Source of the DNA: Bacillota bacterium
GTDB lineage: Bacteria; Bacillota; Clostridia; Lachnospirales; Lachnospiraceae
NCBI GenBank assembly: GCA_023414875.1
Contig: JAEZMV010000006.1
Location: 124,001 to 188,000 of the forward strand
Length of the DNA: 64,000 bases
Direction of reading: 5' to 3'
The position numbers were made by a program, and so were the translations under genes. Shown piece after piece: positions 41,158-48,108 of the stretch. The notes under the pieces were generated by a model. The model was not told the origin of the DNA and did no database searches. It saw only the letters and a list, made by a program, of their open reading frames with translations. The first letter of the stretch is position 1. Each line of letters begins with the position of its first letter.

Positions 41158-41613
41158 CTAAAAATAATTCTCCATCAAACGATTAACCCATTCCGGTATA
41201 ATTGCATTCCCAACCTTATCATATTGTGGGTAATATGGTTTAATATCTAACACTGGTGTACCATTGATAGCGTCTAAACCCTCTACTAATAAGGTATCCG
41301 CTAACACCTCAATAATCTTGACCGAAGTTAACCCAATAGGGTTTGGTCGATCCTTAGCTCTCTGAGAAAAAATTCCAATCAAAGGCATATCAGGCAAGTT
41401 TCTTGGACGTCTCTCTAGATGTTTTTCTTGTATAAATTTTGCTTCATGCAAATATGTTAAAATTATAGCATGAGAAAAATTCTCTAGACCTGTCAAACCA
41501 CCGACATATTCATTAGCTAATTTAATCTTTGATTTAATATTACCCCATTTCAAATCCGTTTGTTCGCTCACATCATTCTCGACATACCCGATCTCGACTA
41601 TCTTTAAATCCAT
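41158..41613 (-). CDS. trmO: tRNA (N6-threonylcarbamoyladenosine37-N6)-methyltransferase TrmO (cassette gene)
   Basis: 151 residues. The TrmO/TsaA beta-barrel is visible in LEYLENDV-like opening IVEIGYVENDVSEQTDLKWG, the catalytic-loop block HLERRPRNLPDMPLIGIFSQ, RAKDRPNPIGLTSVKIIEV and DAINGTPVLDIKPYYPQ, the standard signature of this family. TrmO methylates N6 of t6A37 in tRNA-Thr. Copies in mobile contexts exist but are less common than in core genomes. Upstream end CACATAAC at site 17. Confidence 0.9.
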   Translation of the reverse strand: MDLKIVEIGYVENDVSEQTDLKWGNIKSKIKLANEYVGGLTGLENFSHAIILTYLHEAKFIQEKHLERRPRNLPDMPLIGIFSQRAKDRPNPIGLTSVKIIEVLADTLLVEGLDAINGTPVLDIKPYYPQYDKVGNAIIPEWVNRLMENYF

Positions 41614-41670
41614 AGGAATTATCCTCCTTTAATTCTCCTTTTCAAAACATAAAAAATAGTTTGTTCTGTC

Positions 41671-41802
41671 ACATAACGTCTCGTGTTCCCGACACCCCAG
41701 AGCCTTAAGGTGTCCGCTCGTAACTAGAGCTCCTAAAATCCTACCCAGGACACCGAGTGCTCGCACTTAGGCTGTGGGGTGTCCGGGAACATATTGTTAT
41801 GT
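41671..41802 (-). repeat. attC-like site 17 (best-preserved reference site)
   Basis: Ends ACATAAC (41671) and GTTATGT (41796). Inner arms GTTCCCGACACCCC and GGGGTGTCCGGGAAC pair fully apart from one extra base; unpaired spacers are GTCTCGT on one side and ATATT on the other. It matches the R-spacer-L plan of integron attC sites most closely. Confidence 0.9.
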
Positions 41803-41871
41803 GATGGACTAGGTCCATTATTTCAGAGTGCGTCCATGGATGGCGCACACTTAAATTAATTTCCTATCAGT

Positions 41872-42294
41872 CTAGTTCAATAAGCTTTCTCTTTGTATAT
41901 CAATGGAGTTTTCATGTTTTCTTTGTAACTCTATTTTATATTTTTTGTGGAATACTTCTGTTAATACTTTTTTAGATTCATGTCGTAATTCTTCCCAAAG
42001 AGGATTATTCCTTAGTTCTTCAATGTTCCAATAAAAATCCTGATCATGTCCATTATACTTATCTAAAAATACATTGAATTCGTCCAAGAGTTTTAATTGT
42101 TCCTCATTAAAAAGCTTTTTTTCAATAAAAAACTCTCTTCTCAAACGGTAAAAATTATCAAAATCTTCTAAAATTTCATCACCAATACACCCTATTCCAA
42201 CCATATATTGTTGTTCATCAGCAGGTAAGGATAAAGTGATTAATGTCATAATAAGTTCATCATAGAAGTATTTTAATAGCTCATTATCATACAT
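41872..42294 (-). CDS. Hypothetical protein (first cassette gene of the array)
   Basis: 140 residues from ATG 42294, 8 bases after GGAGG; the upstream TTG frame would overlap this RBS. Helical throughout (DNELLKYFYDELIMTLITLS, NFYRLRREFFIEKKLFNEEQ, a Leu-rich end), no signal peptide, no family recognised. It is the unit furthest upstream in the reading direction of the array. Both ends match over 16 of 18 nt (CCTAGTC...CACATAAC). Confidence 0.75.
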   Translation of the reverse strand: MYDNELLKYFYDELIMTLITLSLPADEQQYMVGIGCIGDEILEDFDNFYRLRREFFIEKKLFNEEQLKLLDEFNVFLDKYNGHDQDFYWNIEELRNNPLWEELRHESKKVLTEVFHKKYKIELQRKHENSIDIQRESLLN

Positions 42295-42309
42295 TAACTC
42301 TGCCTCCAA

Positions 42310-42749
42310 TAACGAATTTCTTATAAAACCTATTACGCCACAGATGATGTTTCTTACCTAGTCTTTCACATAACTACTGTATTCCCGAACTGCATTTCGT
42401 AAATACCTATAGATATATATATAAATCCGACACTCTTCCCTGGCCACTTTATTACGCATATCATTTTATTTTTTCGATGTCTTTTTACATTATAATACAG
42501 GTTATATATTATTACCATATTATTCCTTTAATTTTCAAAAATAATTATAACTTTTTTAACATACATCATTCCTATACCATGAATTAATCAACCGTTTATT
42601 CATAACACAAAAAGCACTTAGTATCCTTGCACTAAATGCTCTTTATTACTACCCATATGCTTATTGAAACATATCCCTTATAACTAAAATCCCTGCTTTC
42701 TAAGCCAGGTCGTCATTTTATTCTCCCTGTCACCAAAACTTTTTTCCTC
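42310..42749. other. Array edge to drug-transport island, no intact gene (440 bp)
   Basis: Contains the truncated site 18, an AT-rich stretch with a long TATA run (42411-42421), and a hairpin GCA-TTAGT / ACTAA-TGC (42611-42645) with T-rich flanks that would terminate the broken ABC gene in either direction. I see no coding frame and no attI. Confidence 0.5.
42368..42395 (-). repeat. attC-like site 18 (only the left end kept)
   Basis: ACATAAC (42368) then TACTGTATTCCCGAACTGC, clearly like the left half of the common site type. No right half follows. This is the upstream edge of the array: a truncated attC, not a clear attI, with no integrase gene in the following 21 kb. Confidence 0.65.
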
Positions 42750-43095
42750 CTATTTACCCAGCACGATTTCATCTGTAATATTACCATCATCTAGGTATAT
42801 GACACGATCTGCCTTGGCGGCGACCTTTGAATCATGCGTAACCACCATTACTGTGGTTCCTTCGGTATTAACCTCATTAATAATATCCATGATCTCCTTG
42901 GTTGCACTTGAATTTAGAGCTCCCGTAGGCTTATCTCCGAATATGATATCCGGATGGTTTATTAATGCCCGACAGATTGCCGCCCGCTGGAGCTGCCCTC
43001 CGGACACCTTCTTGATATCATGATCAGCAATCTCATCTATTCCCCGTTCTTTTCATGAGTTCCTCTGCATATGCAATTACCTGTTCTCTCGCAGG
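42750..43095 (-). pseudogene. ABC transporter ATP-binding protein remnant (LolD/MacB type)
   Basis: The C-terminal half of an ABC ATPase is open from 43007: SGGQLQRAAICRALINHPDI, H-loop MVVTHDSKVAAKADRVIYLD. Its Walker B reads FGDKPTGALNS, with Lys for the catalytic Glu of the usual ADEPT. Upstream, the preceding codons AREQVIAYAEELMKRTG continue the family in a different frame and reach a stop at about 43040, so a one-base shift separates the two parts, and the N-terminus with Walker A is missing. The gene is dead. Confidence 0.8.
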
Positions 43096-43127
43096 TCATT
43101 TGGTTTTCTCCTCACTCTTTTCACTTT

Positions 43128-44393
43128 TTACAACCTGTTTCCCTCAATGTTTCTGATACTCTTTCTACCGCCAAGAGCTAACGCAACTACCACCATTAAT
43201 AACCCGGCAAGGATAAGCATTAGTCCAATTCCCCTACCTTCCCCTGTTCCGATTACCTTCCCTATGCTGCCAGCCAGAATTCCATCTTTCTGTAAAATGG
43301 GCTCAAACACATGATCCGCAAGTATTCCACAGGATGCATATGCTATTGCATATCCGATCTGAGTTAGAAGACTAATCAACCCCCAAACCCTTCCCTGTAT
43401 TTCGTTTGGGATTCTTACTCTGATTAATACATCAGCACAGGTTTGAACAAATGGCAACGTAACAAAGAATAAGATGCATGCTATTAATATTACTGCTATA
43501 TAAGTACTGGTTCCTATCAGAGCCATAAAGCCTCCACAGGAAAACAAAGCTACTAAAAGGATTGTAACATAATTCTTTTTAATCCCAAGAATACCAATTA
43601 CCACGCTTCCCACAAGCATTCCGACCGCACTTAGAGATTCCATAAAACCTACAGCTTCAACACTGATTAATGGTAGTACCATAGGTATTAGTAAGGTTTG
43701 AACAAAACCGATAAAGAAGCACATGAAGGCCATTAAAACTACAAGGTTAGTAACTCCTTTATCCTTCACAATATAATGCATACCTTCTTTCAAGTCCTTA
43801 ACGAGATCGAATTTGTCCTGTCTGGGTTTTACTTTTTGTGTACTTCTTCTAACTGAAGCTACTACAAATACTGTTACAAAAAATGTTAGTATATCTAGGA
43901 TTAGAATCACTCTGATATCTGTAAAACCAAGCATGGCTCCTGCAATGGCCGGTGATATGAGATATTTGGCATTCCCCGCCAGTTGCACTAATCCGCTTGC
44001 CTTAGAATATTCTTCTTCTGTAAGTAAGTCTGTTATTGTTGCTTTATAAGAAGGTTCTAGCAGTGATACAAAGACTGAGCTGATTGTTACACCTATTACG
44101 ATGGGCGCAATACCTATATTCCCAATCTGTATGTTGATCAATATAACAACTAGGCCAAGCGCCGAGAAAAGGTCACCACAGATCATCATGAGACGTCGGT
44201 CAAATCTGTCAGCTAAAATACCCCCGATCGGATTGAGAATAATTGTCGGCAGATAAGCAAGCAGTGTTATTACAGATACCCAGGTAACACTTCCGGTAAG
44301 CTTATATACGTAGACTGCCAGGGCAAAGGCAGTCATACCGCTTCCGATGTTCGATATTAATTCACCGATCCATATTGTCATGAATTTTTTCAT
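43128..44393 (-). CDS. MFS exporter (Mef/macrolide-efflux-like)
   Basis: 421 residues, 12 predicted membrane helices (opening MKKFMTIWIGELISNIGSGM). The first loop GGILADRFDRRLMMICGD has the GxLADRxxRR motif and the overall pattern matches the MefA/enterobactin-exporter-like group of Firmicute drug exporters (VQTCADVLIRVRIPNEIQGR mid-domain). RBS AGGAG, 9-base spacing. A TetR-type palindrome lies across its transcription start (44452-44468) and it sits beside the ABC remnant, the pair layout of mef/msr-type units. Substrate not determinable. Confidence 0.85.
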   Translation of the reverse strand: MKKFMTIWIGELISNIGSGMTAFALAVYVYKLTGSVTWVSVITLLAYLPTIILNPIGGILADRFDRRLMMICGDLFSALGLVVILINIQIGNIGIAPIVIGVTISSVFVSLLEPSYKATITDLLTEEEYSKASGLVQLAGNAKYLISPAIAGAMLGFTDIRVILILDILTFFVTVFVVASVRRSTQKVKPRQDKFDLVKDLKEGMHYIVKDKGVTNLVVLMAFMCFFIGFVQTLLIPMVLPLISVEAVGFMESLSAVGMLVGSVVIGILGIKKNYVTILLVALFSCGGFMALIGTSTYIAVILIACILFFVTLPFVQTCADVLIRVRIPNEIQGRVWGLISLLTQIGYAIAYASCGILADHVFEPILQKDGILAGSIGKVIGTGEGRGIGLMLILAGLLMVVVALALGGRKSIRNIEGNRL

Positions 44394-44451
44394 TTTCTTT
44401 TACTCCTATCCCCAATACTGCATTGCCAGCTTCCAGAAGGTCTCTTCTGCT

Positions 44452-44506
44452 ACCGACCGTAGGTCGGTGTATAATTATATATACACCCGCAATATCAATT
44501 TGTCAA
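44452..44506 (-). promoter_or_regulatory. Promoter with TetR-type operator of the MFS gene
   Basis: Minus strand TTGACA (44506-44501), 17 bp, TATATA (44483-44478), and a perfect 17-bp palindrome ACCGACCGTAGGTCGGT (44452-44468) just downstream of the -10, where a bound dimer would block the start region. The ACCGACC half-site is a common TetR/AcrR operator word. No tetR gene is seen nearby, so the regulator would act from elsewhere or was lost. Confidence 0.75.
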
Positions 44507-44584
44507 CCTGGGATTGATAATTTTTTCCAGGTTGATGCTTGCCTTACCTAATCTCGGCCTTGAAACATAATTTTTCACCGGTAA

Positions 44585-45814
44585 TCAATGTGCTGATTTA
44601 CTGTCTCTCTCTTCTTTATTCACCTTCAAACCCTGTAGTAGCATTAGAAAGATAGTATAGCTTAGCAGGCATATCCCACAGATTAGCAACCATACTCCGG
44701 TGGTGCTAATCTCCAACAGCATACCAAAGATTCCATAAGCAATCGGCAGAGAAACATCTCCTACTAATGTTGATAAACCAAATACTCTGCCTGTCAGGTT
44801 CGCCGGAGTATTCCTCTGCAATAAGGATTGCCAATAGACGGAAGCATTTGCAACACAACCTCCCATAACCATTGTAACAAGCATATAGATATATATTGTT
44901 TTAACTCCGGATATCTGAGTTATCCCCAGAATACTAAAGCATACCCCAACACCGATTATATATAACAGCATTCTATTTCGATGAATGCTTGAGGTCTTTT
45001 TCAGACCGGCAATTATTGATCCAACAATCAAACCCACTCCCAGCATCATCTGAAGATAACCTAGATTAGTTACTCCATTACCTTGTAACTGCCTTGCTAA
45101 AAAAGGAAATAAAACCGATTGACTACCGATAAAGAAATGTCCTATCGCAATTATCTTCATGATTAAGACGATATCCTTTTGACCTTTTATAAAGATAATA
45201 CCTTCTAAGATATCCTCACGAATATTCTTCTTTTCTCTCAAAGTCACAAAGCTGTTGTTAGTTTTGATAAAACATGCTAGAGAGGCGGATATTAGATAAG
45301 AAATACCATTTGCAAGAAACACATTAGTCATACCAAAGGTACTTACCGCTAATCCTCCCAGAAGCGGACCCGTCACCGTACAAGCTCCGTTTACCATTTG
45401 ACTCATACCGTTTGCCTTCGTTAATTTCTCCCCTTCAACTATATCCGGTATAATCGCCTGAATTGCAGGATCAAAAAATGATGCTGCCAGGGATAAACCA
45501 AATCCAATCACAAAGACATGCCAAATCTCAAGTGCGGAGATCATGGATAAATAGGATATTACCAGTATAAGTCCGCCTCTGATCATGTCGGTGATAATCA
45601 ACATCGATTTTCGTTTCCACCGGTCTGTTAACGCTCCGGCAAACAAGCCAAAAAGTACTCCCGGAAGCACGGATATTAGCAAAAACAATCCCATAGTAGA
45701 AGGAGAATTCGTCTTTTGCAGTATCCACCACGAGAGTGCGATTCCATAAAAGTTATCACCTAATTGGGATATCAATTTTCCGATCCAAAGAAATGCAAAG
45801 TTTTTATTTATCAT
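44585..45814 (-). CDS. MFS exporter (Mef/macrolide-efflux-like), second copy
   Basis: 409 residues from ATG 45814; an upstream TTG at 45826 directly abuts AAGGG and is less likely. Twelve predicted helices (INKNFAFLWIGKLISQLGDN at the start), GALTDRWKRKSMLIITD loop, and SVYWQSLLQRNTPANLTGRV, as in macrolide-efflux MFS proteins. It is in the same superfamily as its neighbour at 43128-44393 but clearly divergent, so they are not a recent duplicate. A MerR-type promoter lies upstream. Confidence 0.85.
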   Translation of the reverse strand: MINKNFAFLWIGKLISQLGDNFYGIALSWWILQKTNSPSTMGLFLLISVLPGVLFGLFAGALTDRWKRKSMLIITDMIRGGLILVISYLSMISALEIWHVFVIGFGLSLAASFFDPAIQAIIPDIVEGEKLTKANGMSQMVNGACTVTGPLLGGLAVSTFGMTNVFLANGISYLISASLACFIKTNNSFVTLREKKNIREDILEGIIFIKGQKDIVLIMKIIAIGHFFIGSQSVLFPFLARQLQGNGVTNLGYLQMMLGVGLIVGSIIAGLKKTSSIHRNRMLLYIIGVGVCFSILGITQISGVKTIYIYMLVTMVMGGCVANASVYWQSLLQRNTPANLTGRVFGLSTLVGDVSLPIAYGIFGMLLEISTTGVWLLICGICLLSYTIFLMLLQGLKVNKEERDSKSAH

Positions 45815-45844
45815 TTTATCACTCAACCCTTCTGTTTTTTAGTC

Positions 45845-45875
45845 ATCGTAAACTATAAAGTTATAGTCAGGTCAA
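45845..45875 (-). promoter_or_regulatory. MerR-type promoter (19-bp spacer) of the second MFS gene
   Basis: Minus strand TTGACC (45875-45870), a 19-bp spacer, then TACGAT (45850-45845). The spacer carries the dyad ACTATAA-CT-TTATAGT (45867-45852). Overlong spacers with a central dyad are the hallmark of promoters activated by MerR/BmrR/TipA regulators; a MerR-family gene lies 1.5 kb away (47282-47803). Confidence 0.65.
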
Positions 45876-46023
45876 GAAAATTTTATATAATATTAGTAAA
45901 ATTCATGTTCTCACTAGTAAATTCATGTTTAATGATTTTGCTATGCACAAAAAGTGGTATGGTAATGGTGGTTGTGATTTTGCTAAATATGATAATTTTA
46001 TAATGTTTTATAATAAATATTTA

Positions 46024-46052
46024 TTGACAAACGATAAATATCCTGTTATTAT
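46024..46052 (+). promoter_or_regulatory. Sigma-A promoter of the DUF2975-XRE pair
   Basis: TTGACA (46024-46029), 17-bp spacer, TATTAT (46047-46052) on the plus strand, 87 bp before the DUF2975 start. Confidence 0.7.
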
Positions 46053-46138
46053 CCAATATATCAGATAACGTCTCAGACGGCAAAACAGTTTTGAAGTTTC
46101 CAATTTCCAATTAATTTTTTAATAAGTGAGGTGCTTTT

Positions 46139-46621
46139 ATGAAACGGGTAACAACGCTCTTTTTAAAAATAGCTGTTATTCTTATGGGAATTTCGGTTAT
46201 TGCCATTTACATCTTTTTGGTGCCAGATATTGCGGATTATGCAGCAGAATTATACCCGGATATAGCCAGCATGAAAATTCTTGTATTGATCCATATGTAT
46301 GTGTCGGCGATCCCCTTTTACTGTGCTCTTTATCAAGCTTTTAAACTGTTAAGCTATATTGATAAGAAACAAGCATTTTCAGATTTATCTGTAAAGGCTT
46401 TAAAGACTATCAAGAACTGTGCAATTGCAATCAGTGTCTTATATATAGCAGGTCTGCCACTCTTTTATCTTGTTGGAGATAAAGACGACGCCCCGGGTAT
46501 CATCGTTATCGGACTAGTCATAGTCTTTGCTTCTATGGTGATTGCTTTCTTTACTGCCGTCCTTCAAATGCTATTAAAAGAAGCCATTGATATAAAATCA
46601 GATAATGATTTAACGATATGA
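46139..46621 (+). CDS. DUF2975 membrane protein
   Basis: 160 residues with four hydrophobic helices (FLKIAVILMGISVIAIYIFL; a second near 50-65; then two toward the C-terminus) and the short polar loop IDKKQAFSDLSVKALKTIKN that is typical of DUF2975. The stop codon overlaps the RBS area of the XRE gene, 10 bp apart. DUF2975 genes are almost always followed by a small Cro-like regulator, as here; the pair behaves like a stress or antitoxin-like module of unknown function. Confidence 0.82.
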   Translation: MKRVTTLFLKIAVILMGISVIAIYIFLVPDIADYAAELYPDIASMKILVLIHMYVSAIPFYCALYQAFKLLSYIDKKQAFSDLSVKALKTIKNCAIAISVLYIAGLPLFYLVGDKDDAPGIIVIGLVIVFASMVIAFFTAVLQMLLKEAIDIKSDNDLTI

Positions 46622-46631
46622 GGTGAAGAAC

Positions 46632-46853
46632 ATGGCAATAATAGTCAATGTGGATGTAATGTTAGCAAAAAGGAAAATGAGCTTAACTGAACTTTCTGAG
46701 AGAGTTGGAATAACCATGGCCAACCTTTCTATCTTGAAAACCGGAAAAGCAAAGGCAATTCGCTTCTCAACGTTAGAGGAGATCTGTAAGGCTTTAGAGT
46801 GCCAGCCAGGAGATATTCTGGAATTCAAAAAAGATGTAGACCCTCAAGGATAA
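46632..46853 (+). CDS. XRE/Cro-like regulator paired with DUF2975
   Basis: 73 residues from ATG 46632, after GAGGTGA; a GTG nine bases earlier overlaps that RBS. The helix-turn-helix MSLTELSERVGITMANLSIL is clear, and the protein is little more than the HTH (the YozG-like group). It presumably represses or activates its own operon. A very stable hairpin follows at 46872-46906. Confidence 0.87.
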   Translation: MAIIVNVDVMLAKRKMSLTELSERVGITMANLSILKTGKAKAIRFSTLEEICKALECQPGDILEFKKDVDPQG

Positions 46854-46871
46854 TAATTTTTTGGTGCACTA

Positions 46872-46906
46872 CCAAGGGGAGGTTGCGAATTGCAACCTCC
46901 CCTTGG
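46872..46906 (+). terminator. Perfect 15-bp hairpin after the XRE gene
   Basis: CCAAGGGGAGGTTGC and GCAACCTCCCCTTGG pair perfectly around GAATT. There is no T-tract on either strand, so it may be a terminator of unusual type, a transcript stabiliser or a processing site. Confidence 0.6.
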
Positions 46907-46991
46907 CATAATCTATTGCGCTACCCGTCATAGGCTATGTGTGTATTCATAATTTATCCACATAAGCTATATGGTGTTATGGCTTCTTCAA

Positions 46992-47276
46992 TTACTTATC
47001 GTTTAACTCATAAATACAAATCCCTGCAGATGCACGAATTTGTACGCCTCGATAGTATGCCTCTTTGGCTTCAAGTGAATATCTGTGGTCTTTTACGTAT
47101 GATTTTGCTTCATTATTGGGATTTACTACCCACGCACCCTTTAATAGTTGCTTCTTAAAATCGGCTATTATTTTTTCCAACTTGCATCTATTTCACCGTC
47201 TGATATAACACCCATACTTGATTCGATTAGCTCACTCTCATTATCAGCACTTAATGTAATAATTAAATCACCTTAT
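46992..47276 (-). pseudogene. Frameshifted hypothetical gene remnant
   Basis: Two frames join across a six-A run at about 47173-47178: the upstream one reads DLIITLSADNESELIESSMG then VISDGEIDASWKK, the downstream one IIADFKKQLLKGAWVVNPNN to the stop at 46992. Adding one A restores a single open frame with no stop. No ATG or RBS is found upstream, so the N-terminus is lost too. The protein is not recognised (a C-terminal RGVQIRASAGICIYELNDK may help identify it). Confidence 0.6.
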
Positions 47277-47281
47277 ATTAT

Positions 47282-47803
47282 TTACTGTCTGTAATACTCC
47301 CTAATTCGGTCAATATCATCCTTTTCAATTCCGATAAACTCTAAGAAAAGCTGATGAAAATCCGGAGAATTCTTCTCAAACTGAATATGAATATGATCTA
47401 ATCTTTCTTCTTCAATGCCTGCCGCTTCAAGAATTGATAAAAACGCAGTCACATCCATCTGCATAAAATCCTCAGAAGAATTTTGACCCTTCAGCATTTC
47501 AACAATCAGTTTTTGCTGTACTCTTAGATAAGATAATTCCCGGTTGATTTCCTTCATTCTCTTTTCCAATATACTACTTTCATTAGTACCCTCAGAATCA
47601 AGGATATCTTTGATTTGTTTTAAGGGAATTCCAGCTTCCCGAAAGGTACAGATCTTACTTAAGCTTTCTTTATCCTTTTCAGAATATAGCCTGTAATTAC
47701 CCTCGGTACGCCCCGAAGCCGTTAGAAGTCCGATCTGATCATAATAAAGAAGCGTACTTCTGGAAAGATAAAATTCACGACATAGCCTTCCGATTGAATA
47801 CAT
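47282..47803 (-). CDS. MerR-family transcriptional regulator
   Basis: 173 residues. The N-terminal HTH domain MYSIGRLCREFYLSRSTLLYYDQIGLL is a clear MerR DNA-binding domain, followed by YRLYSEKDKESLSKICTFRE and a helical dimerisation region (about 80-115). The C-terminal 50 residues form a short effector domain. The same strand carries the ABC-F gene 300 bp downstream. It is a candidate for the MerR-type promoter of the MFS gene at 45845-45875, but this is inference from type and distance only. Confidence 0.87.
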   Translation of the reverse strand: MYSIGRLCREFYLSRSTLLYYDQIGLLTASGRTEGNYRLYSEKDKESLSKICTFREAGIPLKQIKDILDSEGTNESSILEKRMKEINRELSYLRVQQKLIVEMLKGQNSSEDFMQMDVTAFLSILEAAGIEEERLDHIHIQFEKNSPDFHQLFLEFIGIEKDDIDRIREYYRQ

Positions 47804-48108
47804 GAATAACTCCCTTCTTTTTCTGTTTTTTAATCATGATGCTACATTACAAAGACAACACCTGAAAGAAATTCAATCAAAAATACCATCCGAACTCATT
47901 TTGGATTTACTTCCAAGCGGCATCTTAATTAATCGAGGAAGTAGCTCATAATGAATTCTAATAGAATTAATACTGGGTTCTTCCTAAATGGAAAGATACT
48001 TCCTACATATATCTAATCTAATGATTTTTTACCTTTTACTTTGCGATCTGTCTTCTGCCTATCAGGTATATTTAACATCCTTCAAGTACTTATTTTTTTA
48101 ACATTATA
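47804..48108. other. Gap between MerR gene and ABC-F gene (305 bp)
   Basis: AT-rich, no open frame with an RBS and no attC-like site. It must hold the MerR promoter at its right side (47804 onward) and probably a terminator for the ABC-F gene, but I cannot place one with confidence. Confidence 0.4.

Larger units (their letters stand above)
26126..42395 (-). mobile_element. Integron-like gene-cassette array without integrase (CALIN)
   Basis: About 18 attC-like sites separate about 17 units of one (occasionally two) genes, all genes reading on the minus strand. Each unit starts just after a GTTRRRY-like heptamer and ends at a RYYYAAC-like heptamer, and the two heptamers of one unit are mutually complementary across 7-18 nt, as expected for excisable cassettes. 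In reading direction the first unit is at the right (about 42.3 kb). No tyrosine recombinase, attI or Pc promoter is visible in the window, so integrase dependence is inferred. Several units are decayed, which suggests an old or sedentary array. Confidence 0.85.

Noticed and set aside
26126..42395. Repeated elements read as a CRISPR array
   Set aside because: Units are 0.4-1.6 kb with protein-coding genes between them, and the repeats are long imperfect inverted repeats, not 25-40 bp direct repeats with short spacers. No cas genes are present.
46060..46090. ATAACGTCTCAGACGG, which resembles the left end of the array sites
   Set aside because: Only the ATAACGTCTC word matches; there is no GTTCCCGACACC arm, no right end and no adjacent cassette gene, so chance similarity is likely.
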